Shown piece after piece: positions 1 through 8,901 of a stretch of DNA of 64,000 bases. The notes below the pieces were generated by a model. The model saw only the letters and a program-made list of their open reading frames with translations. It was not told the DNA's origin and ran no database searches. The DNA is taken from assembly GCA_020436085.1 (NCBI GenBank), contig JAGQYM010000006.1, positions 1 through 64,000 of the forward strand, in the 5' to 3' direction. The stretch's first letter is position 1. Every line of letters starts with the position of its first letter. Origin of the DNA: Cyclobacteriaceae bacterium (GTDB lineage Bacteria; Bacteroidota; Bacteroidia; Cytophagales; Cyclobacteriaceae). The position numbers and the translations under genes are program-made.

Positions 1-261
1 CTCAGTCAAATGATCTTTGACCTCGTCACTGAGCCGAACCCGGGCATAGCCTACCGGTTCAGTCCCTTCTTCAGCAATAAAATAGCGACTACCTGATTCA
101 GTCAGTTCGTTTGCGAGCTTTTCATTGTTGAATGACTGTTCAAGGTAGGCAGCCATATTGGCCGGATTGTTGTCATCTGAAAACGATTCCTCAAAAGTCT
201 TACGACCTAATTGAACAAGAGCGGGAATGTCGTCCTTTGTTGCAGGTCTAACATGGATCAT
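1..261 (-). CDS. GNAT-family N-acetyltransferase, 3' part cut by window edge
   Basis: The frame opens with ATG at 261 and runs off the left edge, leaving 87 residues. It starts MIHVRPATKDDIPALVQLGR, the usual first strand and helix of the GNAT fold, and later has YFIAEEGTEPVGYARVRL, the strand 2-3 hairpin. GNAT enzymes move an acyl group from acyl-CoA to an amine. The acetyl-CoA binding motif A lies outside the window, so activity and substrate cannot be judged. It is downstream of the response regulator on the same strand, with 54 bp between them. Family assignment is by N-terminal pattern only. Confidence 0.75.
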   Translation of the reverse strand, partial: MIHVRPATKDDIPALVQLGRKTFEESFSDDNNPANMAAYLEQSFNNEKLANELTESGSRYFIAEEGTEPVGYARVRLSDEVKDHLTE

Positions 262-299
262 AAGCAAAAATAGGCAGAACTACCTATTCTGATAAAGCA

Positions 300-319
300 C
301 TAATCCGAATCCGGATTAG
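300..319 (-). terminator. Perfect 8-bp hairpin at the end of the response regulator
   Basis: CTAATCCG and CGGATTAG pair around an AATC loop, and the hairpin covers the stop codon of the response regulator. On the minus strand the following bases are only moderately T-rich, so this is a weak terminator or an mRNA 3' end structure. Confidence 0.35.
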
Positions 320-729
320 ATATTGTTCAATTTGATTTCTTCAAGCGCCACTTCGGTTAGCGGCTTCGTGATAAACTTGATCACGTGATTGTTATTCACA
401 ATCTTGTCAATGTCGCGCTTGTTGTCCGAACTGGAAAGGATGATCACTTTGCATTTGTTCTTTACCAATTCATTGAACTTCTCAAACTCATATAGGAACA
501 CAAACCCATCCACAATGGGCATGTTAATATCCAGAAAAATAATATTGGGAAGATTAGCGGGGGCATTTTGATTATCCTTCAAATAATCCAACGCACTTTT
601 TCCAGAACTCTTTACCTCTACCTTCTTTGCGAACTTCGTAATCTCAATGATACGCTTACTGATAAAATTGTCGGTGTCATTATCATCCACCAACATTACA
701 AGGTCAATTACTTTGTCCAAAGTTTCCAT
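316..729 (-). CDS. Single-domain response regulator (CheY-like receiver)
   Basis: The 137-residue protein is a lone receiver domain with no output domain. The acidic pair is D15-D16 (VDDND), the phospho-acceptor is D67 in FLDINMP, the conserved hydroxyl residue is S99 or S100 (ILSSS), and the conserved lysine is K122 in TKP. All residues needed for phosphotransfer are therefore present. Such stand-alone receivers in Bacteroidota act as phosphorelay intermediates or by binding partners. No cognate kinase lies beside it. A -7-like element TATTTTTG lies about 40 bp upstream on the same strand. Confidence 0.9.
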   Translation of the reverse strand: METLDKVIDLVMLVDDNDTDNFISKRIIEITKFAKKVEVKSSGKSALDYLKDNQNAPANLPNIIFLDINMPIVDGFVFLYEFEKFNELVKNKCKVIILSSSDNKRDIDKIVNNNHVIKFITKPLTEVALEEIKLNNI

Positions 730-769
730 CTACAACCTAAAAAACACATTTTTTAACCTCAACAATCCT

Positions 770-777
770 CAAAAATA
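770..777 (-). promoter_or_regulatory. -7-like element TATTTTTG upstream of the response regulator
   Basis: Read on the minus strand this is an exact match to the Bacteroidota -7 consensus TAnnTTTG, about 40 bp before the response regulator start. No good TTTG -33 element is visible at the expected spacing, so support is partial. Confidence 0.3.
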
Positions 778-861
778 TCCATTTCAATTAAAAATATAGG
801 AACTTCTGGACCCTTTAAGTCAATCAGGTAAGTATTTTCAATAAAATGAAGAAAAATGGCC

Positions 862-2442
862 TTAGCGGACCATTATTTTGAGTTTTTCACCAACAGAGAG
901 GTTAAAATCTTTTTTTGAATTCCACTCCATTAGCTCCTTAATAGTCACGCCATACTGACGTGAGACGCTATAGAGCGTATCTGACATTTTCACTTCATGA
1001 AGAATCGGCTCGGTAACCCCTGGCTCAATCGTAGAAGGTTTAGAGCTGGTGCTCGCTTCAATATTTTCAATTATTGCTGAAGTTGGCTGTACCATTGCCT
1101 GATCGTCAACCATAACCTCAGTTTCAATAACCTTGCTAGTTCCACGGCTACCCCAGTTAAATTCTTCTTCCGCATCCAATACGGCTATTTCGTCAACTGG
1201 CACCTCCTCGCGCGGTGGTTTCATGGTAGACATCCACAACATCGTACTGGGCTTCACCACATCGGCTTGGGCCAGTCGATTGTACTTTTTCAGCCTTCTT
1301 AGTCGGATCCCATATTCCTGGCTGATCGACCAAAGATTTTCTCCCTCCACTACCTTGTGATATGGCTCTTCCGCCTTTTTTTTCTTCTTGTCTGTAAAGT
1401 AGTGTCGACCAGGACGAACTACATGGTCAATTGAAATATCATTGTACCTGATGAAAGCTGTAAGCCCGATGCCCGCCCGATCAGCTAAGGCGGTGAGTTG
1501 ATCACCAGGTCTGGCCACAATAACCGGAACCTCGTTGATAAATGTCAGTCCCTCGGTAATCGTAGCCTCGTCTGTCTTTACAATAACCGGACTTGCTGAG
1601 GAAGCGATAGCCAGCTTGGTGAAGTTTTGGTCGTACGCTCCCTGCGGAATCAGCACTGTATATTTTCGGTCGCCTGGTATGATTCCTTTCCTTGCCCATT
1701 TGTTGTATTCAGCTATGGTTTCAGAAGTGAGTGAGAACTCTTTGGCTATATCATCCAACGATGTTTTCTTATCGGTTTCGTAAGGTAGCAATGTGAGTTG
1801 CTTTTCTCCCTGCAGGGCGTTCTCAAATGCAATCTTATGAGCAAGATATTTTTTCACGTACCAATAGGTGTGTTTGTCAATTTCCATGTGCTTGGCTCCA
1901 TTGTGCTTGTCGCCTACTGCGCGCATTGCTCCACCAGCACCCATCTGATATGCCTGCAAGGCGTACACCCAGTTGTTGAAATAGAAATTGTTTTGTTTAA
2001 GATACCGAGCGGCACCCCTGGTGGCAGAAATCAGATTCATGCGTTCATCAATTTCTTTGTCCACACGCATGCCCATTTCCTCAGCGGTAAAATCCTTGAA
2101 CTGCCAGAATCCAACCGCATCAGAAACGGAGACAGCATCGGATATCAGCGCGCTCTCCTGCAGAGCTAAATATTTAAAATCATCTGGAAGGCGTTCCTCT
2201 TTAAATATCTGTTCGATAAAGGGAAAATAGGTTTTGGCCCTCTCCACTTTCATGTTGAAGTAGTAGGGATGTTGTGTCAGTGCATCCACATCTTTTTGAA
2301 TTTCGCGTCTGGCATCATCCCTGATCGTCAGGGTCATGCCTGCGAATTGCATCTTGTGGGGCACTTCAGGAGTCTGACCGTACGAGACAGCGGCTCCGAA
2401 AAAAATTAGTGCAGCTGCAAAAAATCTCATCTTGTAAGACAA
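862..2442 (-). CDS. LysM-containing lytic transglycosylase (MltD-like)
   Basis: The 526-residue protein begins with a signal peptide (about residues 1-23, ending SYGQ). An SLT-type transglycosylase domain follows at about 65-210, with catalytic Glu96 in LALQESAL and the usual GFWQF and YALQAYQMG stretches. At least two LysM modules follow, near 360-405 (VVEGENLWSISQEYG) and 478-526 (VKMSDTLYSVSRQYG), with a possible divergent one near 220-270. The enzyme would cleave the MurNAc-GlcNAc bond of peptidoglycan in the periplasm, giving 1,6-anhydro ends, with the LysM modules gripping glycan. Architecture and length fit MltD-type proteins of Bacteroidota. There is no lipobox, so it is probably soluble. 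Confidence 0.9.
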   Translation of the reverse strand: MSYKMRFFAAALIFFGAAVSYGQTPEVPHKMQFAGMTLTIRDDARREIQKDVDALTQHPYYFNMKVERAKTYFPFIEQIFKEERLPDDFKYLALQESALISDAVSVSDAVGFWQFKDFTAEEMGMRVDKEIDERMNLISATRGAARYLKQNNFYFNNWVYALQAYQMGAGGAMRAVGDKHNGAKHMEIDKHTYWYVKKYLAHKIAFENALQGEKQLTLLPYETDKKTSLDDIAKEFSLTSETIAEYNKWARKGIIPGDRKYTVLIPQGAYDQNFTKLAIASSASPVIVKTDEATITEGLTFINEVPVIVARPGDQLTALADRAGIGLTAFIRYNDISIDHVVRPGRHYFTDKKKKKAEEPYHKVVEGENLWSISQEYGIRLRRLKKYNRLAQADVVKPSTMLWMSTMKPPREEVPVDEIAVLDAEEEFNWGSRGTSKVIETEVMVDDQAMVQPTSAIIENIEASTSSKPSTIEPGVTEPILHEVKMSDTLYSVSRQYGVTIKELMEWNSKKDFNLSVGEKLKIMVR

Positions 2443-2492
2443 ATGTAGGAAGATTTTGTGGAAAAAGACTAGAAGAATAACGAACCGGGTGG

Positions 2493-3128
2493 CTATTTCT
2501 TGCGCAGAACCATTATTCCGTCCCGAATGGGCATTAGCACATTCTCCACCCTGGTGTCTTCATTCACCTTTTTGTTGAACTCAAGTATAGCCGAGGTGTC
2601 CTTGTCAGGCTTATCGGAAACCACTTTACCACTCCACAGCACATTGTCAGCAAGAATAAATCCTCCAGGGTTCATATTGTCAATTACCAGATCAAAGTAC
2701 AAGCCGTAACTTGACTTATCTGCATCAATAAATACGAGGTCAAATCGATCGGTCAACGTTGGAATTATCTCACGGGCATCTCCAATGCGATAGTCAACAT
2801 GACTCTCGATTCCTGCTTCTCTAAAATAACCTCTCACTCTACTCTCAAGTTCTTCGTTGATATCAAGGGTGATTAACTTTCCGTCAGGTGCCAATCCTTC
2901 GGCCATGCAAATGGCAGAGTAACCGGTGTAGGTGCCAATCTCCAAAATACACTTCGGTTGAATCATCTTACTGATCATTGATAGCACCCGACCCTGCAGA
3001 TGACCCGATAGCATTCGCGGCATGAGCACGGATAGATGAGTCTCGCGATTAATTCTTTTTAGCAATTCGGACTCAGGGCTTGTGTGATCCTCTGAATAGG
3101 CAACTAGTTTTTCGTCAAGAATGTCCAT
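2493..3128 (-). CDS. O-methyltransferase, caffeoyl-CoA OMT type
   Basis: This 211-residue protein is a class I SAM methyltransferase. Motif I is LEIGTYTGYSA (about 62-72), the acidic strand-2 end is TLDINEE, and the metal/active-site segment FIDADKSSYG lies near 133-142, typical of the divalent-metal-dependent catechol/caffeoyl-CoA OMT family (Methyltransf_3). The acceptor cannot be predicted; bacterial members often methylate catechol-like compounds. Its start overlaps the end of the M16 peptidase gene by 14 bp, so the two are probably co-transcribed. Confidence 0.88.
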   Translation of the reverse strand: MDILDEKLVAYSEDHTSPESELLKRINRETHLSVLMPRMLSGHLQGRVLSMISKMIQPKCILEIGTYTGYSAICMAEGLAPDGKLITLDINEELESRVRGYFREAGIESHVDYRIGDAREIIPTLTDRFDLVFIDADKSSYGLYFDLVIDNMNPGGFILADNVLWSGKVVSDKPDKDTSAILEFNKKVNEDTRVENVLMPIRDGIMVLRKK

Positions 3129-4362
3129 TGCTATTAGGCTCCATTTTTAAAACCGAAAAATGGCTATCGTCAAACATTTCTCGTGCAAGATCTAGTAAAG
3201 TTCCGGAAGTCGTTTTGGCAATCTTCTCATACGTCTCTTCAATGGCTATTACCCGACCACGATCGAGCGTACTTCTCGCCATCATCGTCATGTAGTTAAT
3301 GTTGTTTTCTTCTGCCATGGCGAGCTGACCCAATAATTGTTCTTTCGCTGCTCTTAGTTGTTTAACGCCAAGTGCGCGGTCGCTCAACTTCTTCAATTCC
3401 TTAAAAACAAGATCAAGGCTTTTGTGCAATTGTGTTGGATCGGTACCAAACGAAATCATGAAAAGACCCGTGTCGGAAAAGGGGTAATAGTTCGCACCAA
3501 TGGAATAAACAAATCCACGCTTTTCTCTCAGTGCCCAGTTCAACCGTGAGTTCATGCCATTGCCGCCCAAAATATTTACCAACATATAAAACGGACTTCG
3601 TCTTTCATCGCTCAGCGGATAGGCGGGACGCCCAATCGCACATCTCGACTGATTGACATCCCTCTTGATCACAACTTCCCTTGGCTTGTAGCCACTAAAC
3701 TTCCTTCTTCGGGTAGCTGTCCGTACGGGCGCAATATGCCCCATGTATTTTTCAGCCATCGCCTTCACGCACTCAAACGGAATGTTCCCTACACATGAAA
3801 ACACAATCTTATTTGTATCCAAATGTTCTCCCACAAATTTCTTGAAGTCTCTTTTCTTGAATGACTTTACTGTGCTCTGTGTACCGAGTATGTTCATTCC
3901 CAGGGGGTGCCGACCAAAAACCACCTTGTCAAATTCGTCATAAAGAGAGTCCTCAGGGTCATCAAGATACATCGACATCTCTTCCAGAATTACATTCCGC
4001 TCACGCTCAATCTGGTTTTCGGGAAAAACCGAATCAAACGTGATATCGGTAAGGAGGTCAATTGCCTTTTCAAAATAGGTGTCCCTGATGGAGGCGTAAA
4101 ACAGAATCTTTTCCTTGTCGGTGAAGGCGTTGAGCTCACCGCCAAGTGAGTCAAGTCTGTTTAAAATATGATAGGCTTTCCTTTTCCGTGTGCCTTTAAA
4201 GGCCATATGTTCCCAAAAATGCGCGATACCCTGATTTACGGGAGTTTCATCACGACTACCGATATTCAACATGATTCCACAGTGAACAATTTTGGTAGTG
4301 GTTACCCTATTGTGCACCACACGAATGCCATTGGCCAGTTTATAATACTCGATGTTCCTCAT
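3115..4362 (-). CDS. M16-family zinc peptidase (pitrilysin/processing-peptidase type)
   Basis: The 415-residue protein has the inverted zinc motif HxxEH as HFWEH (H48, E51, H52), with the downstream Glu ligand in RERNVILEEMS (about 121-130). Family members usually read HFLEH; the Trp substitution is not at a ligand. The C-terminal half carries the second M16 repeat with ALREKRGFVYSIGA. Single-unit M16 proteins of this size usually work as dimers degrading peptides; no signal peptide is seen. I chose the ATG at 4362; a TTG four codons upstream is also in frame. The gene overlaps the O-methyltransferase start by 14 bp. Confidence 0.9.
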   Translation of the reverse strand: MRNIEYYKLANGIRVVHNRVTTTKIVHCGIMLNIGSRDETPVNQGIAHFWEHMAFKGTRKRKAYHILNRLDSLGGELNAFTDKEKILFYASIRDTYFEKAIDLLTDITFDSVFPENQIERERNVILEEMSMYLDDPEDSLYDEFDKVVFGRHPLGMNILGTQSTVKSFKKRDFKKFVGEHLDTNKIVFSCVGNIPFECVKAMAEKYMGHIAPVRTATRRRKFSGYKPREVVIKRDVNQSRCAIGRPAYPLSDERRSPFYMLVNILGGNGMNSRLNWALREKRGFVYSIGANYYPFSDTGLFMISFGTDPTQLHKSLDLVFKELKKLSDRALGVKQLRAAKEQLLGQLAMAEENNINYMTMMARSTLDRGRVIAIEETYEKIAKTTSGTLLDLAREMFDDSHFSVLKMEPNSNGHS

Positions 4363-4432
4363 TTGGGGCACCAAAATTAACCATCCCCAACGCGTTTTGA
4401 AACAATAATGATGTTCCAGCCACGAACAATCT

Positions 4433-4448
4433 TGCCCGCTAGCGGGCA
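4433..4448. repeat. Perfect 16-bp palindrome between M16 gene and small orphan gene
   Basis: The sequence TGCCCGCTAGCGGGCA is fully self-complementary. It is GC-rich in an otherwise AT-rich intergenic stretch between two divergent genes. There is no T-run after it on either strand, so it does not look like an intrinsic terminator. It could be an operator or a dispersed palindromic element. Confidence 0.5.
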
Positions 4449-4528
4449 GGGTTATTGCCTTACTTATCGCATTTTTATTAAACTAGAGGTCAGTTAAATG
4501 GCATAACTATTGTAATTTCTAGATCACT

Positions 4529-4780
4529 ATGGAAACTCAAAAAGTACAAACCTGTTTTACGATTACTTTTACTCAGGAGCAATATCTGCATGCTCAAGCC
4601 TACATTCAGGATATGAAAAGGCATCCCAGACGAGTTTTCTGGATTGGGAAGCAAGGTAAGTCCGATGAAGAACTGGTGATTGAGCAAATTGCTCACCGCA
4701 TTCTATCCGGATTTTACAACGATGATCCGTTCAATGCAGGCAAGCACATTCTGCGCATGCAGAGTATGACTGCTGCTTGA
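4529..4780 (+). CDS. Small protein of unknown function (83 aa)
   Basis: I do not recognise this family. The frame starts METQKVQTCFTITF and ends with a short Ala/Met-rich tail. It is soluble and charged, with a likely helix through QEQYLHAQAYIQDMKRH and a basic patch (KRHPRRVFW). It stands alone on the plus strand between two minus-strand genes and fills the gap exactly, with 17 bp before the next gene. An overlapping antisense frame (4490-4696) is less convincing because it lacks a sensible N-terminus. Real-gene status rests on position and composition only. Confidence 0.5.
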   Translation: METQKVQTCFTITFTQEQYLHAQAYIQDMKRHPRRVFWIGKQGKSDEELVIEQIAHRILSGFYNDDPFNAGKHILRMQSMTAA

Positions 4781-4797
4781 GGAAGTAGGCTTACAGA

Positions 4798-5655
4798 TTA
4801 AATTCGATCAAGTACCCTTTTGATAAGGGCATCAATTACCTTGTTTGGGTTTTTAGAGAATTTATTTTTTATCCGATTTACAATTATTGCGTTCAGGCTT
4901 ATCGCTTCGTGCCCAAGGAGCCGGGCGAAGGCATAGTAAGCGGACGTTTCCATTTCAAAATTAGTTAACCAGAAATCACCGTTGTGGTAATAGTTGAGAT
5001 TCTCCAGCAACTTGGGAAACTTAATCGGCAATCTCAGTGATCTTCCTTGTGGTGCGTAAAATCCCGGACAGGTCACAGTATTTCCAATCAGTAGGTCCTC
5101 TTTAAATTTATCAAGCAACGCTTCTGAGCCCTGAACAACATAGGGCTTGAATGTTAGGCCTAAATTCTTCTGCAAGTCAGAAGCAATTTCATCTTCAAAT
5201 TTGGTGGTGGGCAGGTCATAAAAATTCATCAAGTTGTCCATACCAATAGCATATTCTGATGCAAGGTGTGAGCCCAGTGGAACATCCTCTTGCAACGCCC
5301 CTGATGTTCCTATTCTAATAATATTTAATTTTTTCTTCCTCGGCTTCACTTCTCTCGTCTTCAAGTCGATATTGACCAGAGCATCAATTTCATTAAAGAA
5401 GATTTCTATGTTATCCGTGCCAATACCTGTACTGATGACTGTAATTCTCTTCTTTTTATATGTTCCCACGTGAGTTATAAACTCGCGCTTGTTCATCTCA
5501 AACTCGATGTTATCAAAAAACTGACTGACGGAGTAAACCCGATTAGGATCACCAACGGTAATAACGGTATCAGAGATATGCTTAGGAAGCAAGCTCAAAT
5601 GATAAACACTTCCGTCAGGATTTAAAATCAGGTCAGCCTCAGAAATCTTCGCCAC
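4798..5655 (-). CDS. Nucleoside phosphorylase, uridine phosphorylase-like
   Basis: The 285-residue protein belongs to the PNP/UDP phosphorylase family. The phosphate-binding loop is GDPNRV (35-40), the second phosphate/ribose segment is IIRIGTSGAL (about 111-120), and the ribose/base segment is FEMETSAYYA near 236. These place it in the NP-I trimer/hexamer group that splits a nucleoside with phosphate into base and ribose 1-phosphate. The FEMET segment and overall similarity favour uridine phosphorylase; specificity is inferred. It follows the NeuD-type acetyltransferase with only 3 bp between stop and ATG, so the two are translationally coupled. Confidence 0.85.
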   Translation of the reverse strand: MAKISEADLILNPDGSVYHLSLLPKHISDTVITVGDPNRVYSVSQFFDNIEFEMNKREFITHVGTYKKKRITVISTGIGTDNIEIFFNEIDALVNIDLKTREVKPRKKKLNIIRIGTSGALQEDVPLGSHLASEYAIGMDNLMNFYDLPTTKFEDEIASDLQKNLGLTFKPYVVQGSEALLDKFKEDLLIGNTVTCPGFYAPQGRSLRLPIKFPKLLENLNYYHNGDFWLTNFEMETSAYYAFARLLGHEAISLNAIIVNRIKNKFSKNPNKVIDALIKRVLDRI

Positions 5656-5658
5656 AAA

Positions 5659-6297
5659 TCAGGATTTTACTTTTTGCGCAGGGTTGCCAAAAACTGTCTC
5701 ACCAGCGTTTATAGAAGAAACAACTACAGAGCCAGCTCCTACCCGTGCCCCTTTGCCTACTTTCACTCCAGACACCACTGTGACACCGGCACCGATGAAC
5801 ACCTCATCTTCAATCACTACTTCATGACCGATGTTAGTTCCAGATCCAATCTGGACGTAGTCACCAACTTGAACATTCACACCCAGAATAACAGCCGCAT
5901 TAAGTATGTTGTGATGACCAAGTTTTGCCCCGACTGAGATGATTACACCAGTATTAACAAAATTGCCGTGACCCATTTCCCCCTTGCTGGCCAGGAACGC
6001 TTTTTTATGGATAGCATTAACTGGCTGAACGTGTCTTCTTTCATTGAGCATTTTGGTAATGGATTTCCGCAGTCTATTGTCATCCGATGCCACAAATGAC
6101 TCACACTTCTTTCCGATTAGCTTTAGAAAACCGTCATCATCCGTTGCCCCCAGGACAGTCACTTCATCAATCTCATGACCATGAAGATTCTTGTCGTCAT
6201 CCAGGAAGCCGTATACCACAACCTCGTTTTGTTCAAATATTTCTTTTGCCATGCGGCCAATGGCGTTGGCCCCAAATATGATTACTGGATTTTGCAT
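5659..6297 (-). CDS. NeuD/PglD-type acetyltransferase with hexapeptide repeats
   Basis: The 212-residue protein has an N-terminal Rossmann-like domain (VIIFGANAIGRMAKEIF, then GFLDDD), typical of PglD_N. From about residue 100 a left-handed beta-helix of hexapeptide repeats follows (VNTGVIISVGAKLGHHN, IGSGTNIGHEVVIEDEVFIGAGVTV). Such enzymes acetylate amino-sugars or sialic acids using acetyl-CoA. No other sugar-biosynthesis genes sit beside it. Upstream is a multi-pass membrane protein 46 bp away; downstream is the nucleoside phosphorylase. Confidence 0.85.
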   Translation of the reverse strand: MQNPVIIFGANAIGRMAKEIFEQNEVVVYGFLDDDKNLHGHEIDEVTVLGATDDDGFLKLIGKKCESFVASDDNRLRKSITKMLNERRHVQPVNAIHKKAFLASKGEMGHGNFVNTGVIISVGAKLGHHNILNAAVILGVNVQVGDYVQIGSGTNIGHEVVIEDEVFIGAGVTVVSGVKVGKGARVGAGSVVVSSINAGETVFGNPAQKVKS

Positions 6298-6343
6298 CTC
6301 GCAAAAATAAATCTAACCCACCGTGTTCGAAATGATGTTTGTT

Positions 6344-7600
6344 TTAAATTTTCAGTTTTATGCGGAAACGTTGACTTGGAACGTGAAGCAGCAAATAGAA
6401 GAGAAATGGAATAAATGCTACTCTATACCTGGATAAGGTACCAAAATTAGGAGTTGAAAGAGCGAGAAAGGTGGCCAGGAATATGATGAAAACGATTATG
6501 CTGATGAGCAACAAACGATCAGCTGAGCGCCATATCTGTGAGACGTTTTTGAAATTGATGAAAATCAAGAAGACGAAAAGAGCATTCTCCATCGCTACAA
6601 CGCCTTGAAACAACGTGGTTATTTCAAACAACATAGGCCGGAAAAGTGAGGAGAAAAGAGCCCAAGGAGAGTTAATTAATAAACTACTCCAATTCGGCTG
6701 AAGGTTATTGTAATGAATTGTCGGTTCCTGACTCGATTGGGCATAGGCATAGTAATTATCTGAAATCACCCCGGCAATCCTGGTGAAATAAAAATTAGGA
6801 TGTAACTGAGTAACGATCAAAATCATGATGCTCATAACACTAATCCAAATCAAAACATCATAGCTCCTTAACTTAGTCTGGCTCATCGTCAATCTGTGAA
6901 CAAACCACGCTGTAAATGCTGAAGGCAAAAACAAAGCACCCCAGTAGTACTTAAGCCTCCAAAGGATAAAGAGAGACAGGATGATGAGACACCATTCTAT
7001 CAAAATGAATTTTTGCCCAGCATAGGCTTTAAGGAATGCTCCAGCTAAAAACATCAGCGCACCAATTGCAAGGCTTTCTTTTATCACGCCAGAACTCCAA
7101 AACAAAAACGATGGAATGAAAAGGAATGCTAATATGGCTGCCAATGAACCCTTAGCTTGATATGAGATAATCTGACTCACCAAATACCAACATCCAAAAA
7201 ATGATAGGATCGACATGTAGGCAGCGGTAACCCAATAATTACCGAATGAGAATAGGCCAATTAGACTGAGTAGCCGAACGAATAGCTGTGAGCGATCCTG
7301 CGAAAAATTCAGGATATCGTTTAATTCATTTGGCACGATGCCACCTAATACGAACGCAAGAAAGTCGCCTTTTGATTTTTCGAAAACGAGGAGAACGTTT
7401 TCAACATCATTGAAATACTCGAATGTATCTCCAATAGAGTAATAGTAGGTATACACTAACCCCAACGAGAATCCAGCGGCCACTTTCAAGGACATACCAA
7501 GCCAGTAGTAAATCTTGAGATTTTGCTGAATTGAAAGTGACTGCTGATGGACGAAGTAAACAGCGGCCAGTAGCCCTATGATTGATAGAAAGACAATCAT
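6344..7600 (-). CDS. Multi-pass inner-membrane protein of unknown function
   Basis: The 418-residue protein is highly hydrophobic with roughly ten membrane segments. The first loops carry charged conserved-looking stretches (IGDTFEYFNDVENVL, LNFSQDRSQLFVRLL), and the middle has FWSSGVIKESLAIGALM. The topology, with an early acidic loop after the second segment, resembles GT-C glycosyltransferases and polysaccharide polymerases, but I cannot name a family. Its start overlaps the DUF2851 gene end by 4 bp, and a NeuD-type acetyltransferase follows, which makes a role in surface glycan metabolism plausible but unproven. Confidence 0.7.
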   Translation of the reverse strand: MIVFLSIIGLLAAVYFVHQQSLSIQQNLKIYYWLGMSLKVAAGFSLGLVYTYYYSIGDTFEYFNDVENVLLVFEKSKGDFLAFVLGGIVPNELNDILNFSQDRSQLFVRLLSLIGLFSFGNYWVTAAYMSILSFFGCWYLVSQIISYQAKGSLAAILAFLFIPSFLFWSSGVIKESLAIGALMFLAGAFLKAYAGQKFILIEWCLIILSLFILWRLKYYWGALFLPSAFTAWFVHRLTMSQTKLRSYDVLIWISVMSIMILIVTQLHPNFYFTRIAGVISDNYYAYAQSSQEPTIHYNNLQPNWSSLLINSPWALFSSLFRPMLFEITTLFQGVVAMENALFVFLIFINFKNVSQIWRSADRLLLISIIVFIIFLATFLALSTPNFGTLSRYRVAFIPFLFYLLLHVPSQRFRIKLKI

Positions 7601-8883
7601 GTCTTCGCTGGCTTGAGGATATCAATCCCAATGTTGCAATCCAGACAACGTCTCTTTAGACAAAAGTTATTGTTCAACTCAATCAATGCCTGCGAATCAA
7701 ACGCCTGACGCGGTTGCAAATTCATAGACGCCCATGTCTTGGTGATTTTGTTTTTCTCAGCGGGTGTTTTTTGCAAGAAATCAACGGCCCGGTCAATCAA
7801 GTTCTGATCATCTTGCGCTTTGCCGTAGGCCACCAGCAAAGGAGCGATTGTGTTTATAATAATGTTGTGCACACTCTCTTCGCCCATTCCAGATATCGAG
7901 CGTGCAGTCTTTCTGCCGAATCTATAATGAGTGTGCCAATACTCGGAAGTGTTCACATCAAACAACTTCGTTATATCTTTTATTTGCGTTGCTTCCATGA
8001 GCTTGGCAAACAGGCTTCTGTTCCTGAAGAATAAAGCACTGAATTGTGCGATCCTGATCGTTGGAAAGTTGGCAGGACGAAGTCTCAAAAATTTCCAGTC
8101 TTCTTTTCTTAGCTTCTGATTTTCCAGTCCATACTTAGAAGCGAGGGCTTTATACTCCTGCTGCAGATCCTTAAAGTATTCATCCTTTATTCCATAGTCC
8201 AAAAAGCCGCCCTGTCCGAAAAGTAATGCCTCTATATCCCGAAGGCTATCCGCGTGCTTAAGAAGTATTTTACGTGGAATGGCATTGGCCAACTGAAAGA
8301 AAGGATCGTAGTTAATTTTAAAGCCAAAATTCCGGGCCATCAACTGATACGTTACCTCCTCCCAGTCATTCTGAGTTGACTCAAGTAGCTGACTTACTTG
8401 TGCAGCCTTAGTCTCTAATCGTTGCATGAGCGATCGATCCAGCATCGAAAGCTTCGTGATTTCGCTAACCTCAGGAAATAACTTTTCGCAAGGAATAACA
8501 GAGGAGTTCTCTACCAATCGTTTGTAGTTCTCGATCAGCCCTGGATCAACTCTGTGCTGAAGTTCAAGTGTGGGCAGTTCGGTTCCGTCATTTCTGGTTA
8601 CCGGCTTGTCATGAACCCACACCACATGCAAAACAACTTTTTCATATGCCGGATCGGAATCATGACCGTGATCGTACCACCCTGATGACTTAGTATGCAT
8701 TTCGACACTCCCCATCCAGTCCATCGAATCTATCTTGACTTTTGCAGAAGAAAAGTCTGGCCCAGCATCGGTATTCAAACTGCCAGTTTGAAAAACAGAA
8801 AGGCTCTCGCCATTGGTTGTTTTGAGATCCTTTTTATCAAAGTACTGAAACTGCCAGAGATAATGGATGAATGACTCCTGCAT
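7597..8883 (-). CDS. DUF2851 family protein
   Basis: The 428-residue protein matches the DUF2851 pattern of Bacteroidota: N-terminal MQESFIHYLWQFQYFD, then TDAGPDFSSAKVKIDS and WMGSVEMHTKSSGWYDHGH, and a Cys-rich end (FCLKRRCLDCNIG). The conserved Asp/His/Glu residues of the N-terminal part and the four terminal cysteines suggest metal binding, but the function is unknown. It lies 18 bp after pyrF and overlaps the membrane-protein gene by 4 bp. Confidence 0.85.
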   Translation of the reverse strand: MQESFIHYLWQFQYFDKKDLKTTNGESLSVFQTGSLNTDAGPDFSSAKVKIDSMDWMGSVEMHTKSSGWYDHGHDSDPAYEKVVLHVVWVHDKPVTRNDGTELPTLELQHRVDPGLIENYKRLVENSSVIPCEKLFPEVSEITKLSMLDRSLMQRLETKAAQVSQLLESTQNDWEEVTYQLMARNFGFKINYDPFFQLANAIPRKILLKHADSLRDIEALLFGQGGFLDYGIKDEYFKDLQQEYKALASKYGLENQKLRKEDWKFLRLRPANFPTIRIAQFSALFFRNRSLFAKLMEATQIKDITKLFDVNTSEYWHTHYRFGRKTARSISGMGEESVHNIIINTIAPLLVAYGKAQDDQNLIDRAVDFLQKTPAEKNKITKTWASMNLQPRQAFDSQALIELNNNFCLKRRCLDCNIGIDILKPAKT

Positions 8884-8901
8884 GGACCAGGCGGTATTTG
8901 C

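Noticed and set aside
4490..4696. Antisense frame opposite the small orphan gene at 4529-4780
   Set aside because: Weaker N-terminus and composition; the plus-strand frame better fills the gap. Both cannot be settled without conservation data.
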